A stretch of DNA of 64,000 bases from Saprospirales bacterium GYS_P2D (GTDB lineage Bacteria > Bacteroidota > Bacteroidia > Chitinophagales > Saprospiraceae): the NCBI GenBank assembly GCA_009833045.1, contig WUUP01000001.1, positions 675,586 to 739,585 of the forward strand, read 5' to 3'. Below the pieces are notes generated by a model. That model saw nothing but the letters and a program-made list of their open reading frames with translations. It was not told where the DNA came from and made no database searches. Shown here piece after piece: positions 22,636 to 30,907 of the stretch (its first letter is position 1; each line of letters opens with the position of its first letter). Made by a program: the position numbers and the translations under genes.

Positions 22636-23397
22636 TTACTCTTCGCTGCTACAGCTTTCTTTGAGGGCTTCGAGTTCTTCTTGGCTGGCTACTTCTACCG
22701 TGCTACCATCCTCCATCTCTACCGTCACAGGGTAGCTCAGTGATGGACGCTCCTCGCTATCAGGATTGGCAGCTCGCCATGTGCGTAGTTCTGTCTTTAG
22801 AGCCTGGCGATCGTCAGCAGTAGCTGTAGTCCCGTCTGGGAAAACCACTGTCAATGGGAAAACCAAATTAAAGCATCTGTCTCCCTTGCCATGTCCGTGG
22901 CGTCCTCTATTACCATAGAAGCTACGACGGCACTCCTGTCTGAGCTCTGCGAGCTCCTCTCGGCTACTGACAGTGATGACCTCACCATCCTCAGACAGTA
23001 CCTCCAGCGGATAGCTCAGAGATGGCAGGATATCCCACGGGATATCTCCTATATATCCATGTCTGAATCTACGGAGCGAGTCAGGAGCTGGGAGATCCAG
23101 ATCTTCATAATTAGCCTCGTACCATGTCCGTAGGCTCGTACGGAGAGTAGCATAGTCATCCACAGACTCCGTAGTCCCATCTGGATACTCTATCGTGAGC
23201 GGAAATACAAATTCGTAACAACCCATCTTACCACAATTAGCCTCCGTCTGCAGTGAGTAAACGGATTGCTCGACGAAATTTTCGGTAGACTCGATCGTAT
23301 CATACGAGTCGTCATCAGAGCAGGAGGTCAAGAATGCGGAAAAGGAAGCGATACCAAGGATGATAAAAAGAAACTGAACAAAAATTCGATTCTTCAT
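22636..23397 (-). CDS. Lipoprotein with four related DGT-type repeats
   Basis: 253 residues; lipobox FLTSC at Cys26, followed by an SDDD sequence typical of surface lipoproteins in Bacteroidota. Two units start CYEFVFPLTIEYPDGTTES (60) and CFNLVFPLTVVFPDGTTAT (175), each followed by a half unit (SYPLEVLSEDGEVITVSS near 128; SYPVTVEMEDGSTVEVAS near 221). All four share P-x-x-V-x-x-x-DG-x-x-x-x-V-x-x-x-EEL. Paired Cys residues bracket the units. A His/Gly-rich stretch RGRHGHGKGD links the halves. A binding or structural surface role is inferred. Confidence 0.7.
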   Translation of the reverse strand: MKNRIFVQFLFIILGIASFSAFLTSCSDDDSYDTIESTENFVEQSVYSLQTEANCGKMGCYEFVFPLTIEYPDGTTESVDDYATLRTSLRTWYEANYEDLDLPAPDSLRRFRHGYIGDIPWDILPSLSYPLEVLSEDGEVITVSSREELAELRQECRRSFYGNRGRHGHGKGDRCFNLVFPLTVVFPDGTTATADDRQALKTELRTWRAANPDSEERPSLSYPVTVEMEDGSTVEVASQEELEALKESCSSEE

Positions 23398-23627
23398 GAT
23401 TGTATTTTTTTAATCTGTTTTTTGAATTGCTTCGCTGATTACTTTAGGGAAGGCCTTCCTCTATATTGGGCGTAGCGTGTTTATGTTTTATTAAGTATTT
23501 GTCTGTAGAAGGAGGTACTTCTCGCTTTGTACTCTTTGGATGGTGATTTTTTTTGATTTTATTTTTGTTACCAGATTGAAGTGTCAACATTGGCACGTTC
23601 ATTTGATGAAGTATAGCTTTGCTTTAC

Positions 23628-23781
23628 TGTCTTCTCGACCATCGGGAGAGATACTGTGACTTACGGAGCTACTACGCCATGCACCTATGAATCCTACCCT
23701 ATGCTAAAATCACCAATCTGCGGAGCCGTTTGCATCCTGCCTCCGATTGATGAAGATTTCTCTCTGGCGTTCGAAATGACA
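23628..23781. repeat. MITE/REP-like element, copy 1
   Basis: 154 bp that begin TGTCTTCTCGACCATCGGGA and end GCGTTCGAAATGACA; the ends are imperfect inverted repeats of about 25 bp (TGTC-x-T-x-TCGA). It is closely similar along its length to copy 2. Sequences of the type GTCATTTCGAAC-G-GAGAGAT are widespread interspersed repeats in Bacteroidota. It contains no credible gene. It lies in the 667-bp gap 23398-24064, the left part of which shows nothing else. Confidence 0.75.
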
Positions 23782-23811
23782 AAAACAAACAAGTAAAGAA
23801 TTGTGATTTTC

Positions 23812-23963
23812 TGTCATCTCGACGATAGGAGAGATACTGTGACTTACGAAGGGCCTGCGCCATGCGCCTGTGAACCCTACCCTATGCTGAATCACCAATC
23901 CCTGGAGCCATTGGCATCCTAACTTCGATGAATTAAGATTTCAATCTAACGTTTGAAATGACA
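23812..23963. repeat. MITE/REP-like element, copy 2
   Basis: 152 bp, in the same orientation as copy 1 and 30 bases downstream of it, from TGTCATCTCGACGATAGGAG to AACGTTTGAAATGACA. Shared internal blocks include GAGAGATACTGTGACTTACG and CCTACCCTATGCT. The copies have drifted by point changes and small gaps, so neither duplication is recent. Confidence 0.75.
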
Positions 23964-23979
23964 AGAGAGGAGGAATCAA

Positions 23980-24011
23980 TTGGCATTTATTGATGTAGAA
24001 GAGTACTTTTG
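23980..24011 (+). promoter_or_regulatory. Bacteroidota-type promoter of the ABC-F gene
   Basis: TACTTTTG at 24004-24011 fits the -7 consensus TAnnTTTG exactly, and a TTG lies at 23980-23982, 21 bases upstream, in the -33 position. Transcription would start about 50 bases before the ATG at 24065. Confidence 0.6.
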
Positions 24012-24064
24012 CGGCTTCGTTTGAGCGAGTCCATTTTTTCTAATCATTTCTGACAAGTAGTACT

Positions 24065-25699
24065 ATGATCACAGTCAACGATATAAGCTTACAATTCGGC
24101 AAAAGAATCCTATTTGATGATGTCAATATCAAGTTTACCAATGGTAACTGCTATGGTGTGATCGGAGCGAATGGAGCGGGTAAGTCTACCTTCCTCAAGA
24201 TCCTATCGGGAGAGATCGAGCCCAATCGAGGCGCTGTATCCATAGAGCCAGGTAAGCGGATGGCCGTCCTCAAGCAAAATCACTTTGAGTACGAAGAGGA
24301 GCAAGTGCTCAATACTGTGATGATGGGGCACAAAGAGATGTACGATATCATGATCGAGAAAAATGCGATCTACATGAATCCTGATGCTACAGAAGCAGAA
24401 GGAATCCGTGCTGCAGAGCTCGAAAACCAATACGGTGAAATGGGCGGCTGGGAAGCAGAATCCAATGCTGCCGAGCTCCTCAGCAACATGGGTGTCGCCG
24501 AAGAGTATCACTATACGCTGATGAAAGATCTCACCGGTGCTCAAAAAGTAAAGGTACTCTTAGCTCAAGCGCTTTTTGGCGATCCAGACATCCTACTCCT
24601 CGATGAGCCGACGAATGATCTCGATGCTGTGACTGCTACATGGCTATCGGACTTCTTGGCCGACTTTAAGAATCTCGTGATCGTAGTATCTCACGATAGA
24701 TACTTCCTTGATATGGTCTGTACACATATGGTCGATATCGATCGCAGTCAGATCAATATCTATACTGGTAATTATACATTCTGGTATGAGTCAAGTCAGC
24801 TGATGGCTCAGCAACTGGCTAATAAGAATAAGAAAATGGAGCAAAAGCGGAAGGAGATGATGGAGTTCATCCAGCGATTCTCCGCTAATGCGTCTAAGTC
24901 GAAGCAGGCTACCAGTAGAAAAAAGGCCCTCGACAAGCTCAAACTCGAAGAGATCAAACCATCTACTCGTAAGTATCCATTCGTACACTTCAAGCCAGAA
25001 CGTGAGGTAGGTGATCAAATGCTCAAAATCTCCGGGCTAAGTAAGAAAAATGCGGAAGGTCAGCTACTTTTTTCTAACGTTGATATCCAGTTTAACAAAG
25101 GAGAGAAGATTGCTCTCATTGGTCAGGATTCTTCTGCAGTGACCGCCTTCTATGAGGTATTAGCTGGAAAGGCAGAGGCTGATAGTGGCACCATCGAGTG
25201 GGGACAGACGATCACATTTGACTATCTCCCTAATGAAAATGCAGAATTCTTCAGCAATGAAAATGACCTCGAACTCGTAGACTGGCTCCGTCAGTACTCA
25301 GAGGAGAAAGATGAACAGTTTATCCGAGGCTTCTTAGGCCGTATGCTCTTCTCTGGAGATGAGATCTATAAGAAGTCAAGCGTCCTCTCTGGGGGAGAAA
25401 AAGTAAGATGCATGCTCTCTAAGGTAATGCTCGCACACCCTAACTTCCTCCTGCTGGATGAACCAACTAACCACCTTGACCTCGAGTCCATCACCGCACT
25501 GAATAATGCCTTGAGAGAATTCCCTGGTAATCTGATTATGACCTCACATGACCATCAGCTACTCGATACTGTGTGCAATCGTATCGTCGAAATATCTCCA
25601 ACTGGGATGATCGACAAGCTCATGTCATTTGATGACTATATCCGCTCCGAGGAGATCAAAAAACAACGTCAAGAACTATACGAAGGAGTGACTGCCTAA
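24065..25699 (+). CDS. ABC-F family ATPase
   Basis: 544 residues with two nucleotide-binding domains and no membrane segment. Domain 1: Walker A GANGAGKST at about 37, signature LTGAQ in place of LSGGQ, Walker B ILLLDEPTNDLD. A charged linker (NKKMEQKRKEMMEFIQRFSA) near 255-300 is the P-site tRNA interaction motif of ABC-F proteins. Domain 2 keeps LSGGEKVR and LLLDEPTNHLD, but its Walker A reads GQDSSAVTAF, with Val359 in place of the Lys. ABC-F proteins act on ribosomes (as EttA and YbiT), or protect them from antibiotics. The layout is YbiT-like. It was probably the site of no recent transfer. Confidence 0.87.
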   Translation: MITVNDISLQFGKRILFDDVNIKFTNGNCYGVIGANGAGKSTFLKILSGEIEPNRGAVSIEPGKRMAVLKQNHFEYEEEQVLNTVMMGHKEMYDIMIEKNAIYMNPDATEAEGIRAAELENQYGEMGGWEAESNAAELLSNMGVAEEYHYTLMKDLTGAQKVKVLLAQALFGDPDILLLDEPTNDLDAVTATWLSDFLADFKNLVIVVSHDRYFLDMVCTHMVDIDRSQINIYTGNYTFWYESSQLMAQQLANKNKKMEQKRKEMMEFIQRFSANASKSKQATSRKKALDKLKLEEIKPSTRKYPFVHFKPEREVGDQMLKISGLSKKNAEGQLLFSNVDIQFNKGEKIALIGQDSSAVTAFYEVLAGKAEADSGTIEWGQTITFDYLPNENAEFFSNENDLELVDWLRQYSEEKDEQFIRGFLGRMLFSGDEIYKKSSVLSGGEKVRCMLSKVMLAHPNFLLLDEPTNHLDLESITALNNALREFPGNLIMTSHDHQLLDTVCNRIVEISPTGMIDKLMSFDDYIRSEEIKKQRQELYEGVTA

Positions 25700-25750
25700 A
25701 ATTTTTCTCAACTTTATCAGTTTACTTAGCGGTCTGACTACTCAATCGTA

Positions 25751-26335
25751 ATGCAGCTATATACTGACGAAGATATCTGGGACAAACTAAGAAGTGGAGA
25801 TAAGTCTGCACTACGACTTATCTATGATCGTGAGTCGAGCTATCTGTATAACTATGGTCGAAAGGTCTTTCAAGATACACAGATAGTCGAGGATGCTATC
25901 CATGATTTATTCGTCGATATCTGGGAGAGGCGTGAGCGCCTCGGACCGACAGATAGCATCAGGAGATATCTCGCAGCATCGCTCCGCAGGCGAGTAGTCC
26001 ATGATCTCAAGAAAAAGTCCAAATCACAATCGGTAGAGTCATTTGATCAAGTACCATTTGAGCCAGAGCTGGCTATCGAGAGCATGATCATACAGGGCGA
26101 GATGGATCGTGAGACCAGCCTCAAGCTGAAAAAGGCATTTGAGACACTCTCTGATCGACAGCGAGAGATTCTCTTTCTTAAGTTTTATCAGGGACTGGAG
26201 TATGAGCACATAGCAGAGATAGTCGGTATACAGTATCAGTCTCTACGCAACACCATAAGCGCCAGCATCAAAAAGTTGAGAGCGGCCATGACTATTCTTT
26301 TGACATTGATCATTTTTCACATTTTGTCCCAGTGA
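25751..26335 (+). CDS. FecI-type ECF sigma factor
   Basis: 194 residues. Region 2 contains DKSALRLIYDRESSYLYNYGRK in two blocks and VEDAIHDLFVDIWERRERL; region 4 contains LSDRQREILFLKFYQGLEYEHIAEIVGIQYQSLRNT in blocks. This is the Bacteroidota RpoE/FecI branch. It is followed by a metallopeptidase lipoprotein, FecR and a TonB receptor, the classic order for a cell-surface-signalled sigma except for the inserted gene. Confidence 0.92.
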   Translation: MQLYTDEDIWDKLRSGDKSALRLIYDRESSYLYNYGRKVFQDTQIVEDAIHDLFVDIWERRERLGPTDSIRRYLAASLRRRVVHDLKKKSKSQSVESFDQVPFEPELAIESMIIQGEMDRETSLKLKKAFETLSDRQREILFLKFYQGLEYEHIAEIVGIQYQSLRNTISASIKKLRAAMTILLTLIIFHILSQ

Positions 26336-26389
26336 TAGAGTACACAGCGCCTGTTTTTCTCTTATGGAGGTAGACATATACCCTATCTC

Positions 26390-26860
26390 ATGAGATATTT
26401 GGCCCCGACATGCTTAGTTCTATTGTTTTCGATAGCCACGAGTTGTAGCGATGACAGTAGCGATACGATCTATGATATCGATAGTGAGTTAGCACCGTAT
26501 GTGGACCGTTTTGTGGAAGCGGCAGCCGATCAGGATCGGTATATAGATCTCAGAGACTACAGCCTATCCGCTCATATCGAGACGGCAGCCGATGAGGTCG
26601 CCGGACAGTGTGTGAGCTATACTAATGGTGCTCATCGGATCTATATTGATCCCGAGTATTGGGTTCGAGCTACTGATTTGGAGCGAGAGTTTGTAGTCTT
26701 TCACGAGTTAGGCCACTGCGTCCTCGGACGAAGTCATGTGGATACGGCTGACGATAGAGGCTTATGTCAGAGTATCATGACCAGCGGACTGGGTGAGTGC
26801 CGGATAGTATATACAGCCACCACCCGTGACGATTTTTTAATTGAATTATTCGACGAATAA
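26390..26860 (+). CDS. Small lipoprotein with zinc-peptidase motif, inside a FecI/FecR operon
   Basis: 156 residues; lipobox IATSC at Cys19. The motif FHELGHCVLGRSH (about 104-116) contains HExxH followed by GxxH one residue later than in canonical metzincins. It resembles putative zinc metalloproteases annotated in Bacteroidota with HELGHCLL motifs. Three further Cys residues are near the site (AGQC, GLCQS, GEC). The position between sigma factor and FecR suggests it could shape or cleave the signalling proteins or process the imported ligand, both inference. It starts 54 bases after the sigma stop and ends 8 before FecR. Confidence 0.7.
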   Translation: MRYLAPTCLVLLFSIATSCSDDSSDTIYDIDSELAPYVDRFVEAAADQDRYIDLRDYSLSAHIETAADEVAGQCVSYTNGAHRIYIDPEYWVRATDLEREFVVFHELGHCVLGRSHVDTADDRGLCQSIMTSGLGECRIVYTATTRDDFLIELFDE

Positions 26861-26867
26861 AAATGAA

Positions 26868-27818
26868 ATGAATGATAAATATCTACACTACGAAATAGAG
26901 GATTTCATCAGCGATGATGGATTCGTCGATTATGTCACTCAGGGTGAAAATACTGCTCAGTGGGAGACCTGGCTAAAAGCACATCCTGATGCAGCCGATA
27001 GAGTGGCTGAGGCCAAAAAGCTCATCAGCGGAATACGTTTTCAGGAGGAGAATTTTGCTAAAAAAGAAGCGGTCTGGCAGCGTATCGATCAAAGCACCAA
27101 AGCCCAACAGCTCGACACCAAACGATCCAAATACTGGATATGGGGAGCTATGGCTGCGGCAGCTTGTATCGCCTTGCTACTATTGGCGAGGCCAGGAACT
27201 ACGAGCGATGATAGCTGGCAGATACATCATAATCAAGAGACACTCGCCCAAAATATAAGTCTCCCAGACGCATCCTATGCAGATCTGTCCACTGGGAGCA
27301 CCCTCGAGTATGATCGAGATAGCTGGGAGCACGAGCGTCGTATCAAGCTGTCAGGTGAGGCCCGATTTGAAGTGGAGAAAGGAGCTCCCTTCATCGTCAG
27401 CACTGACAATGGTCGAGTAGAGGTGCTTGGGACTAATTTCACAGTGAATAGTGAGGCTGACGGATTCACAGTACATGTCTACCGAGGAAAGGTGAAAGTC
27501 ACTGTCGGTAGTCACTCAGAGATTTTGACCGCAGGCATGAGCTATGCTAAGAATGCACCCATGCCAAGCTATGCCGAGGCAGGCTCATCCGCAGTGCGCT
27601 TTTATCAGTTTGAAGATCAGACACTGGGAGATATCATACCGAGCATCGAGCGTGAGTATGATGTGACTATCGAGGCTGAGGCTACGCTGCGAGAGATACG
27701 CTATACAGGATTCTTTGAGTCGGGAGATCTGGAGACAGCCCTCAAAAAAGTCTGCTGGCCGCTAAACCTCCAATACCAAATCGACTCCAATAAAGTGTAC
27801 CTGAGTACAGATCAATAA
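26868..27818 (+). CDS. FecR-type anti-sigma/sensor protein
   Basis: 316 residues from ATG 26868; a TTG reading from 26841 overlaps the previous gene. The cytoplasmic N-terminal part has the Bacteroidota FecR pattern (DDGFVDYVTQGENTAQWETW). One membrane helix lies at about 95-112 (WGAMAAAACIALLLLA). The periplasmic domain shows the FecR core ISLPDASYADLSTGSTLEY, LSGEARFEVEKGAPFIVS and VEVLGTNFTVNS, followed by the secretin-like C-terminal DUF4974 domain (LGDIIPSIEREYDVTIEAE). It would relay a signal from the TonB receptor to the sigma factor. Confidence 0.92.
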   Translation: MNDKYLHYEIEDFISDDGFVDYVTQGENTAQWETWLKAHPDAADRVAEAKKLISGIRFQEENFAKKEAVWQRIDQSTKAQQLDTKRSKYWIWGAMAAAACIALLLLARPGTTSDDSWQIHHNQETLAQNISLPDASYADLSTGSTLEYDRDSWEHERRIKLSGEARFEVEKGAPFIVSTDNGRVEVLGTNFTVNSEADGFTVHVYRGKVKVTVGSHSEILTAGMSYAKNAPMPSYAEAGSSAVRFYQFEDQTLGDIIPSIEREYDVTIEAEATLREIRYTGFFESGDLETALKKVCWPLNLQYQIDSNKVYLSTDQ

Positions 27819-27835
27819 GTAAAACTATCGACTAC

Positions 27836-30481
27836 ATGAGCATAGCTCAGCGACTGAGGTGGGTGATAATACCGATCATATGTATACTGCATATGAGTAT
27901 CAGTCATGGGCAGGACTATGTACTCGAGGTCGAGGATATGAGCTTTGAGGAGTTCATCGAGCATATCGAGGATCTCTATGAGCTCCGAGTAGCCTACCGC
28001 ACAGATCTCATCTCGACTGATCGTCTGACTATATCTACGTCAGCCAGTACGCTGTCGGCTCTACTCGATCCTATCTGGGAGCAGTATGATCTGGAGTGTC
28101 AGTATATGGGAGAGCGGCAGATCCTACTTCGACCTAAGTCAAAAAATCATTCGATATCCTATGACCTCAAGATCACAGATTCTGAGGGCGTACCACTCGA
28201 GCTGGTAGCCGTCAGCATACAGGATTCTCCTACTGGAGGATATACCGATAGTGATGGATCTATCACTCTATCGACAGAGATATCGGATCCCATAGCCCTC
28301 ATATCTCTGATTGGCTATAAGCCAAAACAAGTATCACTGACTGAAGAGAATACTAATATCACCATAGAGCAAGCCTCCATCGAGATCAACGATATCGAGG
28401 TCGCAGATCGCTCAGATCCTATAGCACTCGATACGGATACCCATAGTACCGACATCCATATCAGTCCAAGTAGCAGCCAAGCCAGTAGCGTGATGGGCCA
28501 GGACATCTTCAGACAGGTACAGCTCATGTCCGGAGTCACTGCTCACAATGATGCCTCCGCCAGTATCAAAATCCGTGGCGCAGAGGACCATGCAACACTG
28601 ATCGTCATGGATGGTATGCCCATCTACAATGCCAGTCACTACTATGGGATATTCAGTTCGATCAATAGCTCTTATGTGGCTGAAGCATCACTCTACAAAA
28701 ACAATCTCCCTATAGAGTACGGCGGTAAGACTTCTGGCATGCTCAGTATGAGTAGTCATGAGCACGGGGAGTCACAGATCACGGGCATACTCGACATCAA
28801 TCTCCTGACCACCTCGCTGGCCCTACAGATCCCAATGACACAGCAGCTATCCTTAGCTGTGAGTAGTCGGACCAGCTATACTAATGTATCAGAGACCGAT
28901 CTATTCGATTTATTTGACAGTCCAGAAGAGAAAGAAAACTCCATTCAATATTTTGGCCTCTTATCCAGAGATGACATCCTCTCTTCTACGCCTGATTTTA
29001 GATTTAATGATTGGAATGCTAAGCTGAGCTATACACCAGGCGCTGCTCACCGAGTTGATTTCAATTTTTATAGTAGCAATGATTTCTTTGATGATAGCTA
29101 TTCTAATTCATTCAGCGGTAGGAGGCCTGGAGAGGTCATCACTCATGAGGAGAGCTATGCCAATCTCGAAGACTGGTCAAATCTTGGAGCCAGCATTACG
29201 AATCAAAGCCAACTTTCAGACCGACTCAAGTGGCAAAATCTCATGTACTATAGCGCCTATGAAAATGATGCATCGCTTAACATCTCCTTGGAGAATAATC
29301 GGAATGATATAAATCGAGAATTTTCTGTGAGTGGAGCTCAGTATAATCAGGTCCAAGATGCAGGCTGGAAAAGCTACCTGCAGCTACATCAAGACTCTGC
29401 GATGATCTACACCCTCGGACTCGATCTCACTCATCAGTCTACCGATCTACTACTCTCTGGAGATGAAGAAGACCTACTCGATCAAATCAATGCCGAACAA
29501 ACATTCACTCTATTCGCCGAAAGCCAAATCAAACTCTCAAAAGGATGGCAGATCAATGCAGGCCTGAGAGGCAGCTACTATACAGGCACCAATCAGACCT
29601 ACCTGTCACCCAGAATATCACTAACCAAGAAGCTCAGCGATCAGCTATATCTCAAGTCCGCCATCGGTAGACAGTATCAGATGGTGAGACAGCTATCATT
29701 TGAAAATATGCAAGGTCGCACTCGTCAGCTCTGGGTCATGGCGAATGATCGAAACATCCCAGTGAGTAGCGCTGATAATATCATGCTCGGTGCTCACTAT
29801 CAGCACGGCCGCCTTCTACTCGATGCGGAAGCCTACTATCGAAATACAGACGGCGTGATCGACTATGCATTTAATACTTCTCCGCTCAATAATCCAGGTG
29901 CTCCTCAGTCTCAAAATGACTATCGATTTTTCGTCGGATCTGGAGAGACCATAGGACTGGATCTCACCGGTGCCTATACCCTGCCAAAGTATAGCACGTG
30001 GTTATCCTATACCCTGAGTCGCAGCACTAATAGTTTCAATGGAATTTATCGGGGTGAGGCGTTCCCCTCTGAGCTCGACAGACGTCATCAGCTCAAGTGG
30101 GTCAATGAATATAACATCGGAGACTTCTCGATCAACCTCAATGGTATCTACTCCTCTGGACGGCCTTACAATGACTTGACCAATTTTGACCCCGACGATA
30201 CTCGAGAAAACATCCGTCCTCGAGATCGCATCACCCGACTACCTGCCTACATGCGCTGGGATCTGGGAGTGACTTATGATTTCGGCATACAGGGCATGGA
30301 TGCCAAAATTGGGATTTCTGCCTTCAATCTTCTTGATCGTGCTAATGTGGACTACCTCCAGTATATATTCTCCGTGCCGAGCAATCGTGATGGACAAAAT
30401 AATCGGATCAACACCATCATCGGCACAGAGACAAGCCTCCTCGACCGCACTGTCAATCTTAATTTTTCTTTGCGGTTTTAA
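27836..30481 (+). CDS. TonB-dependent receptor with STN signalling domain
   Basis: 881 residues. After the signal peptide, the STN domain occupies about 35-100 (LEVEDMSFEEFIEHIEDLYE), a CarboxypepD_reg domain about 120-200 (GGYTDSDGSITLSTE), and the plug about 215-330 (SGVTAHNDASASIKIRGAED, LIVMDGMPIYNASHYYG). A beta barrel follows, ending in the aromatic NLNFSLRF. It starts 17 bases after FecR. The STN domain contacts FecR and signals that the ligand is bound. The ligand is unknown; SusD-like partner proteins are absent, so a siderophore or other small substrate is as likely as a glycan. Confidence 0.93.
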   Translation: MSIAQRLRWVIIPIICILHMSISHGQDYVLEVEDMSFEEFIEHIEDLYELRVAYRTDLISTDRLTISTSASTLSALLDPIWEQYDLECQYMGERQILLRPKSKNHSISYDLKITDSEGVPLELVAVSIQDSPTGGYTDSDGSITLSTEISDPIALISLIGYKPKQVSLTEENTNITIEQASIEINDIEVADRSDPIALDTDTHSTDIHISPSSSQASSVMGQDIFRQVQLMSGVTAHNDASASIKIRGAEDHATLIVMDGMPIYNASHYYGIFSSINSSYVAEASLYKNNLPIEYGGKTSGMLSMSSHEHGESQITGILDINLLTTSLALQIPMTQQLSLAVSSRTSYTNVSETDLFDLFDSPEEKENSIQYFGLLSRDDILSSTPDFRFNDWNAKLSYTPGAAHRVDFNFYSSNDFFDDSYSNSFSGRRPGEVITHEESYANLEDWSNLGASITNQSQLSDRLKWQNLMYYSAYENDASLNISLENNRNDINREFSVSGAQYNQVQDAGWKSYLQLHQDSAMIYTLGLDLTHQSTDLLLSGDEEDLLDQINAEQTFTLFAESQIKLSKGWQINAGLRGSYYTGTNQTYLSPRISLTKKLSDQLYLKSAIGRQYQMVRQLSFENMQGRTRQLWVMANDRNIPVSSADNIMLGAHYQHGRLLLDAEAYYRNTDGVIDYAFNTSPLNNPGAPQSQNDYRFFVGSGETIGLDLTGAYTLPKYSTWLSYTLSRSTNSFNGIYRGEAFPSELDRRHQLKWVNEYNIGDFSINLNGIYSSGRPYNDLTNFDPDDTRENIRPRDRITRLPAYMRWDLGVTYDFGIQGMDAKIGISAFNLLDRANVDYLQYIFSVPSNRDGQNNRINTIIGTETSLLDRTVNLNFSLRF

Positions 30482-30525
30482 CTTTAAATTAGGATCACTA
30501 TTCTCTTTTGTAAACGTCTTTTTGA

Positions 30526-30816
30526 ATGAATCCAATAATTCATATTTTATCAGGACATAAAGTTCATGTTTCTGGAAATGAGATTTATATGTTTTATGAT
30601 ACAAGTCTTGATTTTATCGAGAAGTGTAAAATGAAACAAGTTGAAATTTTAGGAATTGAGCTATTTGAATTTAACTCTGATGGGACAATAGCTCCAATTA
30701 TATCGAAAATTGCAGACTTTTCTCAAACGTCCAAAACAAAATGTTATTCACTTTCAAAAGAATTCATCAGTATAGAAATGACGTCTGAAATGGTAGCAAA
30801 TTTTGTTTTAGACTAA
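30526..30816 (+). CDS. Small protein of possible immunity type (Imm40-like)
   Basis: 96 residues without a signal peptide. The pattern VEILGIELFEFNSDGTIAP then ISKIADFSQ resembles the immunity protein 40 family, where LGIE-F and IADFS are conserved; this is a memory-based pattern match and needs a search. The gene is much richer in A and T than the receptor and serine hydrolase on either side, a sign of separate origin. No toxin gene was found next to it, so it would be an orphan. Confidence 0.45.
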   Translation: MNPIIHILSGHKVHVSGNEIYMFYDTSLDFIEKCKMKQVEILGIELFEFNSDGTIAPIISKIADFSQTSKTKCYSLSKEFISIEMTSEMVANFVLD

Positions 30817-30907
30817 TCCTTTATTTCTAATGTTTTATATAAAGACATCCCCTATTTTTTTCAAAATTCATCCAATATCTTAGCAGCAGATCAGACCACT
30901 CCTCACT

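Noticed and set aside
23710-23898. Open frame of 62 codons on the minus strand
   Set aside because: It lies inside the MITE-like repeats, has no family resemblance, and similar frames arise whenever this repeat type is translated.
23598-23990. CRISPR array suggested by tandem repeated sequence
   Set aside because: Only two long units exist, without regular spacers or cas genes; the ends are inverted repeats as in MITEs.
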